A DNA stretch of 64,000 bases. Source: Tribonema minus (lineage: Eukaryota; Sar; Xanthophyceae; Tribonematales; Tribonemataceae). Below the pieces are notes generated by a model. It saw nothing but the letters and a program-made list of their open reading frames with translations. It made no database searches and was not told the DNA's origin. Shown here in pieces: positions 1 to 10,998 of this stretch (its first letter is position 1; each line of letters starts with the position of its first letter). A program made the translations under genes and the position numbers. The stretch lies in the NCBI GenBank assembly GCA_017506865.1, contig JAFCMP010000013.1:1549664-1613663 (forward strand), given 5' to 3'.

Positions 1-645
1 GCGCGCGTGCAGTGCCGAGGTGTGATCTACCGAGGACACACCCCACACAGTCAGGCACACTCCTTGCTGCTGCAACAGCCCGCTGACATGATCGCTTCCA
101 GTGGCAGTGCAACAGAAGCCCTCCGCCTGCTTTCTAGGCTTGCCTTGCCGCCACACCACCGTCAATGTTGTGTGCTGCAAGCAATTTCTGGGCTTTTTTA
201 ATCGCCTCGCCTATGTGAACGCAGTCTTGGGGTGCCTTGATGGCGAGAAAAAAATCGAAAAAAAAAAAAAAAAAAAAGCAGCTGCCTCCGCCGTCCACCT
301 TAGACATGCCAAAGTTGGGCAAGGAGTCCATCGTTCTGTAAGGTGCTTATTGTGACTCCTGCACAGATTGCAGGGCAGGCAAGCTGTCGTGTCGAGCGCT
401 CGCCGTCGCCATGCGAAGGGGGGGGGGGGGGCGGGGGGGGGGGGGGCGGAAGGGCAGGGGCTAAAAACCCTCGAGGCGCAAGGGCGGAGGTTTAGCCGGG
501 ATCTTTGATGGTAAAGCTCAGACACCTATTGGCAGTGTAAATCGCAGACACAGCGGCCTGTGTTGAGGACGAGCGTGACATTGCCACCCCGCTCTGCTGC
601 TCTGGAGTAGTGCTGCTTGGTCAAGCAGGGGCCGGGAATCCCAGG
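1..645. other. Upstream flank of the thioredoxin-fold gene, no gene seen
   Basis: No convincing coding exon. It holds a poly-A run near 258-278 and a G-rich run near 418-446, with short open frames of low-complexity composition. It presumably includes the promoter and 5' leader of the gene starting at 646, but no recognisable promoter element was found. Confidence 0.4.
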
Positions 646-3600
646 ATGCGATCCATTGTGAAGGCGGGCGCGCTAATGCTGTGGGCGACTGCCGGCGCTC
701 TGGGAGGCATTGTCAAGTTAAATCAGACGACATTCGCAGAGGGCATCGCCAACCTGCAGCAAAGCCATGACACGGTGAGCAGCGGCTAGCGCAGGCACAA
801 TCACTCAGTTTTGCATCTCGTGTGCATCTGCAGGCGTGGGTCGCTGAGTCCCAGACCCACGCATATGTCGCTCTCCGTGTGCCCGTGGTCAAAGATCGCT
901 TCCTTGCCGGATGTGTCTGGCGAGAATCAGCACGCAGCCGCAACTTCGATGTTTGCGCCTTTTTTCAAGCACCCACCAATGGCAGCTCGTTTTCGCCTGC
1001 TGAAGTCGTTGCCAGAGGGTCTTTCTGACCTTCAACTGCTCATGATTGCTGATTGTTTTGTAGGTGCTGGTGGTGTTCCATCGACCATCGTGCGGCGCGT
1101 GCAAGAGGCTGGCACCTGCGCTGGAGGTCATGGCACGCGACGCAGAGCAGTACAAGCTGGCAATTGTGAAGGTGACCTAAGCATCCACGCCCAAACTGAT
1201 CAGCACTCAGTTCATGCTTCGCAACCTCAAACGGCATGCGCGTTTTCACGTGAGCACCATGAAACGCCAGCGTGCTCAGCAGTCGAGTCGACGTCATCTG
1301 GTGTGACAACAATCAGCACTGTGCACAGACGATAGTGTTGGGGCATGCATGTTGATTGGTTCAGCTAGTTGATCTAGTACCCTTTTAAATCTCCAGCGGC
1401 TCTTTCTACAATATTGCCGAGGCGTATCATGGTCCATGGTCTGGGGGCATTGATTCTCTGGCTCAAGCACGAATCATTGCGCAAGCTACTCAATGATCCG
1501 GCGCAGCGGAGCGCTGTCACAACCAAGTTTGCTGTTGAGACTATTGGAACCACAACATTTTTTCTAAACAGAGAGTCTTGTTGTGATCACATCAGCCGAT
1601 ACTAGCACTCGTGCATGCCGCCGCTCGCTGTCAGGCTGCAGGCACTGCATGGGCAGTTTTGAGCCAACTGTACTTTCTGGATGCGCAGATCTCATCATTA
1701 TACGTCATCACTCACTCCGAGTAAGTAGCCCCATGAGAAGGAGTTTCTGATCGAGGCACACAACACCTGTCGCCCAACCAGAGTGCGCTGTCACTGTAAG
1801 GTGCCCAGAGCGCTGCTGTTGATGCACGCAAACAGGCTCTGGTCGCCACATCAACACCGCTCGCACCCCCCCACTGCAGCGGCGCTGGCGTCTCACTTGC
1901 GCACCCCTTTTCATTCCAGGGCAGTAGGTACTTATATTTTGCTCAGGAATGCAGTGCTGCAAGCGGTGAACATTCTCCGTGCATCTCTGCCGAGCATGCG
2001 TAGAAGGGGCGTGCTGCGATGGCACCATCGGCGACAGCGATGCGCATGCGCGCGCCGTGCCGTGCGCTGCTGCAGCCCGCAGAGCGCATCACGTGTGGGC
2101 AACGCCAGGTGTGTGATCCCTTTTGCTAGAATTGACGGGGGGGGGGTTGAGCCCATTAAACTGCCAGTGCTCTCATGGGATGGGCGGACAGTCCCCCCCT
2201 AAGCCCGATCTTTGCATGCCGCGCAAGCTGCAGCATCGCAGATAGCCCCGCCTCATTTGCGCTACGGGGCCCCGGCGCTGCTGCCGCTGCTGCAGGTCGA
2301 GTCCACCACGAACCCGGACCTGGCGCGAGAGTTTGGCGTCAAGCACCTGCCCACGGTGAAGGTGAGCCAAGGAGTTGAGCGCTGCTGGAAAGTGCAACAC
2401 ACAATACTCTATCTCGTCATGTCCAGTGTGAATGCATCCTGTCGCTAGCACAGTAGCGGTGGTGACCGCGGGGGCGGCCCCCGCAGATGGCAGCACAGGC
2501 GGCCTCACTTGGCAGTCAGGCGCTCACGGTCATGCGGTGACATGCTCGCATTCAGCGCCGTGCGGGTTGAGTGTGCCTCTGCTGTTACTGCACTCGATGG
2601 CGAGGTAGCCATTGGCTCTTAGGGAGCATCCTGTAGGGCTGGGGACAGGTGCGGTAGTGTGATGCGGACTCCCCCAACCGCAATCCAGCTCCCTCTGCGT
2701 GAGCCTCCGTAGCAGCCAACACCATGCGAGGCCCGCGGCGTCGCGCGGCGCAGCGGCACGTGCGCACGCGCCGTCAGCGGCAGCGCCAGAAGCCGCGGCG
2801 CCCATCACCTCAAGCGTGTGACGTGCCGCCTTTCCGACGTTGCAGTTCGCGCACCACGGCGGCGACTGGACAGACTTCCCGGGGCGAGCGAATCTCGACA
2901 GCCTGCGGGAGTTTGCGCGTCGGATGGTGGCGCCGGCGGTGGCGGTGTGGGAGGGCGTGGAGGACCTGAGCCGTGCTGCAGCTGCGGAGCAGGGGGGGGG
3001 GGCGGAGGGGGGTCGCATCGTGTTTGTGCTCATAGAGGGGGAGCGCGGCGCAGCAGGTAGGCACCAATTTGTGATACGTACGCTTGATGTTGCGGACGCG
3101 TGTGCCGCTTGGCTCGTGTTTGTTGCTTGTGAGGGGGTCGCATCGTGTAGGTGCTCATCGAGGGGGAGCGCGGCGCAGCAGGTAGGCACCACCAGTTCAT
3201 GAGACGTACGCGCGCTTGTGTACGGATGCGTGCGTACTGCTTGGCTCACGATATCTTGCCCACAAGGGGGTTGCATTGCGCTTATTGGAGGGGAGCACGT
3301 CTTGGGGTTAGGGTTAGGTTCAGCGGCAGGTGTGTGTGCATGCCCTTGCTGCATACCTCATGCTGTTGCGTAGCTGTGCGCGTGACACCTGCGCTCGAAG
3401 TCTTTGAACTCCCACTCATCTCAGTTCCCTGTCGTACACTTCGACGATGTCTCAAATGGTGATGATCACCATCAACCTCGGTCAGCAAAGTGCTTGCAGA
3501 CCTGTGTTGATGCTACTCGACCGCAGCGCCTTCGGAAAGTACCTTTCGTTGTGGTGGGTGGTACTAAAACCTAGTATAGACAGTACCCCAGGGGTAGCGC

Positions 3601-6600
3601 CCATTGTATCTGCTCTGGCCAGCGGTTGTATGTCAAAACTACAGGACAGTGTCAATCAGGTGTCGCTGCTTGCAATGAATCACTAAAGTATACATGCCAC
3701 AGAGTGGTACGCGTTTCTCTATGTGAGTCCCATGTGCCTTCCATGTCAGCAAGCCATGTGTTTTAAGTTCATGAGCCAGTCATTTGCGTGCAGCAGCATG
3801 CGCTTGGGGAACATGCCACCGGAATGAATGCACGGCGTCGCCGCCGTGTCACTTCCAGTGGTGACACTCCTTTGTGGCGCCGGGGGGTGACGCCCCTTGG
3901 GATACTACAACTGCCTCTGCTGCAGCTCACTTTGCATGATCGATGAGCATTGTCGCAAGGGGGGGTCAGGGCATACCTCATGTGCCACTAATGCAGGGGC
4001 ACCAGGCCTGATTGCAGCCACAAGCAGCGCCGCTGACACGTGTGCTGACTTGATCATGAATCACGCAGCTGTGTCGGTCGTGTGCATGCTGCTGCGTGGC
4101 ATGCAACGGCAGTCAGACCGTCGTGTGCTGCATAGCACCGATATGATGCCGCGGGTATGGAGGCCAATGGCAGCGGCCTCATGGAGGCTGCAATGTGCAT
4201 GTAGCATCAAGGGCATGCTGGTTCTAGGCGTACATGACTCGTGCTGTGTGCGAGATGCGGCAGAGCACTGCCGCGCTGCCACAGTGCAATCGCTATCAGC
4301 GCTCATCACGCGCTGCCATCACATCGGACGCAGCGGCGCGGACGCAGCTGGCGCGCATCCGGCTCCGCGCTGCCCGCGCAGCGAGTGACGCTACAGCATC
4401 ATTGCTCACCCATCTGCTGCACAGCGCTTGCTCGCGCAGCCCCGACATCAACATCGACATCAGCAGCAATGCTCACAGACACCACGTTCGCGCTGCCTGC
4501 CGCCGTCACGGCACCGCGCGCAGAGGGCGCGCCGCCGCCGCCGCTGCGCGAGGTTTTCCAGGTGGCGGCGCGGCAGCTGCGCCATGAGCGCCGCGCCGCG
4601 CGCGCATCAATTGATGCAACAGCAAGCTTATTTGCTCCATAATGCCTACCTGTGACATCACATACATCATCAGCAGCGCTCACACACGCCGTGGCCGCCC
4701 CGCCGCAGGCGCTGCCGCCGCGGACGGCGCGCCGCCGCTGCCGCCGCTGCGCGAGGTCTTCCAGGCGGCGGCGCGTCAGCTGCGCCACGTGGCACTGTTC
4801 GCGGCGCCGGGCGCGGGGCGCGGCGCCGCGGCGGTGGAGAGTCACATTGCGAGCCTGGTGAAGGGCGGGGCAAAAGCGCCTTACGTGGTGCGCTACTCGC
4901 CGTCGGAGGGGCTCGCTGCTGCCTTTGCGCAGGGCGACGGCGGCAGCGGCGGCAGCGGCGGCAGCAACGGCGGCGGCGGCGGCGGCGCGGAGCCGCAGCT
5001 CGAGGCGCTGAAGGACTGGGTGAGCCGGCGCGCTCACGCGCACACTGTGCCGTACTTCAAATGTGGTGTACTTCATGTGTGACATGCCCTGCAGGTTTGA
5101 CGCTGCGCTGTTAGAGGCAGTGGTCGTTTGGCACCTGCATGTTCTCCCCCAGTGCTGCGGGTGGCGACTTGCAACTGGCGGCCTAGTCCTGCACCCTCTT
5201 CAGTCGATTTATCTTGCCCTATGTTTGTGTTCCGCCGCCACACCTCTCGACATTGGTATCAAGGTTCTGCATCACTTGAGTTTGGTGAGATTGTCACGTC
5301 ACTCCATTCCTGGTGCAAGTCTCATTTTCAGTGCTGGCCTTTTTTTTTGGCTTAACAGTAGGATCCCATGTTGGTCACATAATGTTGTTCCATCCCTCAA
5401 CGTTGCTGCGGCATGCGCTGCTGCTGTGCCATCCGCCCCTCTGCTGTGCAGGTGCTGTCAAACTCGCTCTGCATCCTGCTTTCAAATCTCATTTGCTGTT
5501 GCTGCACTATTGATCTAGCCCCAACAATTGCTGTGCGTTTCAGGCAGTCGGAAAAATACCATTCCATTTCTCATATCTGGGTCATGTGCTGCTGCTGTGC
5601 CATCCACCCCTCTGCCGCGCAGGTGCTGTCAAACAACCACCCCTTCATGTCACATCTGGAGAGCTACGACCAGTACTGGCAGTTGAAGGCCGTGCGCCAC
5701 AAGTTTCTCGCGATCGTCATGGTACGTACGCATGTCGATGCCTAACCCTAACCCTAAACTAACACTACACCTAACTCTAACAAGGCTGTGCGCGACAAAA
5801 TCTTCGCGATCGTCACGGTACGTACACATGCTTTATGATGTGCTTAGTAGTAGTAGTGGTAAGGCGCATCTCAGCGTGAACTGCCTAGCTAGAACAGTTA
5901 CTCTCATGGCAGAACACAAAAATCGCCATGGTTATATGTACGACGCCTTGGCAAGGAGCGTCACAGCATGATCTGCCAATCATCTGGGCAGCCACTTCCT
6001 TGGCAGAACAAGAAGCCACACGGGCAAAGTACCTATGTTACTGTGGAACTGCTTCTGAGCACTTGTGCGCTTCGCGTCATCTCCACTGCACTTGACGAGC
6101 TCATCTTCATGTTCAAACGCGCAGGTGGACGGCAAGGCGCCGCAGCACGCCGCGTTTGCGGTGCAGGTTGTGCGCCGAGCTTCGCCGTAACGCCACAGCG
6201 CCCTGAGCATACAAGACATACACTTGAGCCTGTGCTGAGCGCTGCTGCCTCTGCGCCGCCGCGCCTCCCCGCGCTGCGCAGGTGGACGGCAAGGCGCCGG
6301 AGCATGCTGCGGAGCAGGCGGTGCGGGTCAGCAGCGCTGTACCTATGTCAATGCCAAAGTGCTTTTGAGCACTTGTGCGCTTCGCGTCATCTCTACTGTA
6401 CTTGACGAGCTTACCTTCAAATACAATCGCGCAGGTGGACGGCAAGGCGCCGGAGCACGCCGCGTTCGCGGAGCAGGCGGAGAGGGTTGTGCGCGACGGC
6501 GGCGCAGCGCTGCACGCGCGCGTCGCGTTCTGCGTCATGGACCCACGCGTCTTCAGGGACGAGCTGGTGTGTATTCACATTTCATATGCAAGGCGTATGG

Positions 6601-9503
6601 TGTATGTACGTATTCATATCGATACTTGCGAGTCTTCATACTCATGTAAGCACAGCTCAAGGCGCATGGTATGCACGTACGTATTCGTATACATACCCAC
6701 GAGGAGCGGCGGATACGGGTTGATGTTGAAGTTGAAGCTGTGCTGTTGTTGCCAGGGCTTGGGTTCGACGTGGTGCTGCTGCGGCTGCTTGCGGGTTGAA
6801 GTTGCACTGCTTTTTGCCTGAAGTTGCGTGGCGGCGCGGTGCTGCTGCGGCGGCGCTGGTCGCGGTCGTGCCCTTCGTGGTTAGGGTTATGTAGGGAGAG
6901 GGTTACGTGGGCGTCCACTGCGTCCTGGTGAAGCTGGTCGGCATGGCAGCTGCGCTGTGCCGCTTCCTTGGCGTTCGCGCTTTGTCTGCGATAACTAGCA
7001 TGGCCCTTCGCCTGGGCAGCGGGCAGTGAGGTGCTGAGCCGCGGCTTGATGGACAGACGAGTGCCTTTCAGGCGGTCAGCGTTCAGGACGCCAAGCTTGC
7101 AAAGGACTCTGCGCGTTTGCCGCAGCCAGAACAAGCCCCTCTCTCACAACTCCGTGAAAATGAAGGTATACATTTGGTCATCCTGAGCATACTTGAGATC
7201 ACCATGGGAGGCCCCACTGCTAGCAATGGCACGCAATGTCTCTTGCCTCGCACCTCTCCCATTCCTTGCCGCTTCTCATCACGCACGCACGCCATGATCT
7301 GCCGCTGACGCTCATGCCCGTGCTCCGATGCCTGTGCGTGCGCGTGCCAGGAGGAATACGGCGTGCTGCAAACGGACGCGCTGCCGCGGCTCGTCATTGC
7401 CAGCGTGAGTGCCCCCTCGCCTCCCCTGTGCTGCTGTAACGATGTCGCAACATGCGCGCAATGCGTCGTGCCACGCCTGGTGATTTCTGCACCCGCGGGC
7501 GCGAACGACACATTTCGCGCGCTGATGTCAATGGGAAAATGCTGCTATTTGTGGCTCGCGACTGTATTGCATTCTGTCCATCGGGCTTGGGTGCCGCTCT
7601 GCATTGACTTGTGGTGCCCCTGTTGCGCTGCACTGAGGGCAAGGGCCACGGAGCCCGGTCACAGCGCCGCCCGTTTGCTGCACAAGAACGAAGTACCTAC
7701 ATGGAAGTATCCTTGCCGTCTTAGCTCACTGGCCGCAATGATTGGCTGACGCTACTGGTGGCGATAGGTAAACGGCACTGATTTTTGCGCCAGTTGCACA
7801 AAACTGAGTTACGTCCCAGTGCTCAAATCCGATTTAGCTCGCTGGCTGCTGTGACATCAATTGGATCTTAGCGCTGATGGCAAGTCAACGACAGTGACAC
7901 TGATCCCCGTTCATGTGTCGTGCGCGCAGCCAGCGAAATGTCACTACATTGCGTCACCTGAGCCTTCCCCTGGCATGCAAACCCACGATGGCAGTTTATC
8001 AAGTGCTTCTGATAGCAGCTTTTCCAAAAGCGCTTCTGATGGCGGTCGTTTAGGTGCTTCTGGTGGCAGTCGCAAGTGCTTCTGAATATATGTCAATGAT
8101 ACTAATCCCTTTCATGTGTCGTGCGCGCAGCCCGCGTAATTACTGAATCGCAGTGCTGACGATGAGTCAGCGCTACTGATCCTTGCACCGTTTGCACAAA
8201 ACTGGAAGACATTTCAGTGCTCTCAAGATCCGTTCTAGCTCACTGGCTGCAGTAAGCGTTGGATCCATGCGCTGATGACAAGTCAGCGACACTGATCCTC
8301 GCACCATTTCGCATATCGTGCGCGCAGCCGATTTCAAGTGCTTCTGATGGCAGGTTTCAGTGCCTCTGACAATATGTCAATGATGCTGATCCCTTTTATG
8401 TATCATTATGCGCGCAGCCGGCGGACCGCGCGTACTGGGACCGACCAGATGCGCAAACAGCGGAGGCGATGGCGCAGTTTATTGGCGATGTCCTGAGCGG
8501 CGAGGTACGCACCTGAGCTAATGTTAGGGCTAGGGTTAGAAGTAGGGTAAGGTTAGGCTTAGTGTTGAGATTGCGATCTCATTGCATCCTCGTGAAGCTG
8601 AGGCGATGACGCAGTTCATCGGCGACGTCCTGAGCGGCAAGGTGCGCACCTGAGCCACAATGTTAGGGTTAGGGTGTGAAGCAGGGTAAGGTTAGGCTTA
8701 GTGTTGAGATTGCGATCTCATAGCATCCTTGTGAAGCTGAGGCGATGGCGCAGTTCATCAGCAATGTCCTGAGCGGCGAGGTACGCACCTGGGCCTATGT
8801 TACGGTTAAGGTTGGGGGTAGATTAGGGTTGAAGATTCTGATATCATCGCATCCGTGTGAAGCAGAGGCGATGATGCAGTTCATCGGCGACGTCCTGAGC
8901 GGCGAGGTGCGCACTTGAGTTAGGTTTAGGGTTTGGGTTAGGTTTAGGGTTGAAGATTGCCGTCGGAGCCAATGGCGACCAGATTGCGATCTCATCACAC
9001 CCTAGTGTAGAACAATGTCGCTGTCTGCCGTCATGCCAGCTTATGCGGTCACAAGCAGTATGTGTTTCGTAGGAGTAAGTGCCCAGGTGAAAGATGTACT
9101 TGCCCTTGCTTTGACGATTACTTCTCAACGACATTTGTTGCAGTTCAACTTCAATTGTATACACACTGCCCAAGTTGTGTTGCCGCTGACTTCGAGTCGT
9201 TGGTGCGCTACTTCAGGCGCAGCGGCGCACGTACCTCTTCATAGTTCTCCCTTGTTGCAGTTCAACTTCCATGGCCTGCACACTGCCCCTGCCTGTGTTG
9301 TGATGCCGCTGACTTCAAGTTGTTTTGCGCTACCACAGGCGCCGCGGCGCACGTACGGGCAGTCGGAGTACCTGGCCTTCTTCTACCGCAAGTGGAGGGG
9401 CAAGCTGGCGGCAGCGTACCCCGCGAGCCTCCTGCTGCTGCTGCCGCTGCTGCTCATCCTCTACGTCCTCCTCTTCGACAAGGAGAAGCCCAAGGGCGCC
9501 TAG
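646..9503 (+). CDS. Membrane-anchored thioredoxin-domain protein (TMX/protein disulfide isomerase-like), 10 exons
   Basis: Ten exons join in phase: 646-774, 1064-1171, 2296-2361, 2846-3056, 4709-5019, 5623-5721, 6435-6566, 7351-7404, 8418-8504 and 9339-9503, giving 1362 nt (453 aa plus stop). The start at 646 gives a hydrophobic N-terminus (MRSIVKAGALMLWATAGALG) suited to a signal peptide. Exon 2 carries the thioredoxin core VVFHRPSCGACKRLAP with redox motif CGAC, and exon 3 the following strand with the cis-Pro-type segment HLPTVK. Exons 4-9 resemble the redox-inactive thioredoxin folds of PDI proteins. The last exon ends with a transmembrane segment (LLLLLPLLLILYVLLF) and a short charged tail. 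By family knowledge such proteins catalyse disulfide exchange in the ER lumen. Total length and layout match TMX3-type proteins. The CGAC site differs from the usual CGHC. Exon 5 encodes a Gly/Ser-rich loop. Nearly every intron holds partial copies of the adjoining exon, so alternative exon use is possible. Confidence 0.82.
3133..3190 (+). repeat. Partial tandem copy of exon 4 end with splice donor
   Basis: The last ~45 bases of exon 4 plus its donor (about 3007-3066) recur here with a few substitutions. The copy keeps the GCAGCAG/GTAGGC donor, giving a second, decoy 5' splice site about 125 bases downstream. Confidence 0.8.
4442..4586 (+). repeat. Partial tandem copy of intron end and exon 5 start
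   Basis: The stretch corresponds to about 4650-4795. It includes the intron 3' region (ACATCATCAGCAGC-type sequence) and the first codons of exon 5 (reading LREVFQVAARQLRH against LREVFQAAARQLRH in the exon). The two copies lie about 208 bases apart. Confidence 0.75.
5433..5475 (+). repeat. Partial tandem copy of the acceptor of exon 6
   Basis: The intron end (CTGCTGTGCCATCC...) and the first bases of exon 6 (GTGCTGTCAAAC) at 5586-5637 occur here in earlier form, giving an additional CAG/GTGCTGTCAAA junction about 170 bases upstream of the one used. Confidence 0.7.
5784..5823 (+). repeat. Partial tandem copy of exon 6 end with donor
   Basis: Bases 5784-5817 read AVRDKIFAIVT against AVRHKFLAIVM at the end of exon 6, followed by the same GTACGTAC donor. 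The copy is preceded by AG and is open over 33 bases, so it could also be an in-frame small exon. TTAGGG-type repeats (CCCTAA on this strand) lie between the two copies. Confidence 0.7.
6055..6330 (+). repeat. Two partial upstream copies of the exon 7 acceptor region
   Basis: Exon 7 begins at 6435 with GTGGACGGCAAGGCGCCGGA. The same start follows CAG at about 6125 and again at about 6283. The first copy also carries the intron segment with GAGCACTTGTGCGCTTCGCG found again at 6367. Both copies lose similarity inside the exon. Confidence 0.78.
7905..8417 (+). repeat. Fourfold repeat of the intron 3' end before exon 9
   Basis: The acceptor context GTGCGCGCAGCC occurs at about 7919-7931, 8121-8133 and 8319-8331, and a variant occurs at the junction actually joined to exon 9 (8417/8418). 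Related CTGATGGCA / AAGTGCTTCTGA stretches lie between them. Only the last copy is followed by an open exon that fits the phase. Confidence 0.7.
8463..8906 (+). repeat. Fourfold repeat of the exon 9 end with donor and TTAGGG-bearing intron start
   Basis: The final 42 bases of exon 9 (EAMAQFIGDVLSGE) recur at 8600-8641, 8739-8780 and 8865-8906 with few substitutions, all in an open frame and each followed by a GTACGC or GTGCGC donor. Each is followed by intron sequence containing GTTAGGGTTAG-type repeats. Unit length is 126-139 bases. Confidence 0.85.
9141..9350 (+). repeat. Tandem copy of the exon 10 acceptor region
   Basis: The stretch 9141-9233 matches 9257-9352: CAGTTCAACTTC, CACACTGCCC, GCCGCTGACTTC and the AGGCG...CGGCGCACGTAC junction appear in both. 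The second copy is the acceptor used by exon 10. Confidence 0.75.
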
Positions 9504-9521
9504 GCCTTCGTACGCAAGGAC

Positions 9522-10257
9522 ACTGAAGCGCTCAAAATGGGCAGGCCGTGCTGTTGCCTGGCGGTCAACGTAATGAGGCTCCTGCGGATGCAGAGGCGTT
9601 TGCACTTGAAGTTGTAGTTGCAGTGCAGCAGTGCACTTGCGCGCTGCGCGCCATGACAAGTCACACTCCACCATGTGCTGCTCGACGCATGGTACATGCG
9701 CATGTTAAAGCGCGCGCAGCACTGGACTTGTCGTCAGTCGCTACACCCCCCCCTGCCATCATGCCCACGGCTTCTCACTGGAGCGCCTCTGAGTGCGCAC
9801 CACAATGCAGCCGCCGGCCCGCAGCGGCAGTACAAAGGGGTACGCCATGCGGCCACTGGTGGCAATGCTCTACGGCGCCCTTTGACTGAAGCGCTCAAAA
9901 TGGGCAGGCCGTGCTGTTGCCTGGCGGTCAACGTAATGAGGCTCCTGCGGACGCAGAGGCGTTTGCACTTGCACTTGAAGTTGTAGTTGCAGTGCAGCAG
10001 TGCACTTGCGCGCTGCGCGCCATGACAAGTCACATTCCACCATGTGCCGCTCGACGCATGGTACATGCGCATGTTAAAGTGCGCGCAGCACTGGACTTGT
10101 CGTCAGTCGCTACACCCCCCCCTGCCATCATGCCCACGGCTTCTCACTGGAGCGCCTCTGAGTGCGCACCACAATGCAGCCGCCGGCCCGCAGCGGCTGC
10201 AGTACAAAGGGGTACGCCATGCGGCCACTGGTGGCAACACTCTACGGCGCCCTTTGA
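9522..10257 (+). repeat. 363-base direct tandem duplication downstream of the thioredoxin-fold gene
   Basis: Copies at 9522-9884 and 9885-10257 are almost identical; the second has a 6-base and a 3-base insertion. Each contains GAAGTTGTAGTTGCAGTGCA and a CCCCCCC run. The open frames inside are parallel in both copies but have no recognisable protein features. This is probably 3' flank copied recently. Confidence 0.9.
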
Positions 10258-10632
10258 CGGCGATTATTGTAGTGGTGTATGGCGCTGCTGCACTCGCCAC
10301 GCAGCGCGATTGGTGCTGCATGAGCCCTGTCCTGGTGCCTGAAGCTGTCAGGCAGAACGCAAGTGGCTGTGGTCACGGGCTGCCAGCGCAGCACTGAATG
10401 CCGAAATGCAGAAGCTGGCGTTGGAGGCTGCCATCACTGTTTGATCTGCCAAAGGAACCAAAGGGCACTAAGGCACTGGTTGCGGTGTAATGCACATAAA
10501 GGACCTGAGGGTGAAAGCTACACATAGTCATGGCGCATTTCAGACCAAGTGACATCTTGTTGCCTGCATCTGCGTTGTTGTCAGCCAGTGCTTGCTTTCT
10601 GATGACCTTCATGCAGTCCTTCATACTACTCA

Positions 10633-10998
10633 TGGACTTGTATTTGAAGTATTATGAAGGCCCTAACCGCAAGCTGGTGGCCTGTTTCTAGAGTTTCTTC
10701 TTGTGCAACAACCTAGTCTGTGCTGCGCCCTGTTAGCTTGTACACTGGTGCCCAGCATTCGCGCTCCGCATGTGTATGCCATGTGAGTCCTCTATGCTGG
10801 CCCAAGAGGCTAAGTGTCATCACTGTGGTCCTGGGACAAGTCACACGCGGTGTGCGAATGCTGGGCTGTGTTGCAGCGCTGGTATCCAAGCTCCTAGGAC
10901 ACAGCGCAGACTAGGCTGCTGCGTTGACGCAAGCTTTTCGATTGCATAGGCAACCCGGCCTCCCTTGGGCCTTCATAAATACAAGTCTATACGTGCAC
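10633..10998. mobile_element. Inverted pair of non-LTR retroelement 3' ends
   Basis: The sense segment (about 10845-10998) matches the 3' end of the element at 36379-38105, including CGCAGACTAGGCTGCTGCGT and the terminal ATAAATACAAG(T)C(T/C)ATAC. The antisense segment (about 10633-10785) is a more diverged copy of the same 3' end, starting with the complement of that terminus. The two face outwards. This could arise by twin priming during insertion or by two independent insertions. Confidence 0.7.

Noticed and set aside
4399..5085. Minus-strand 228-codon frame over exon 5
   Set aside because: It is antisense to a coding exon with clear phase links and has an Ala-run composition.
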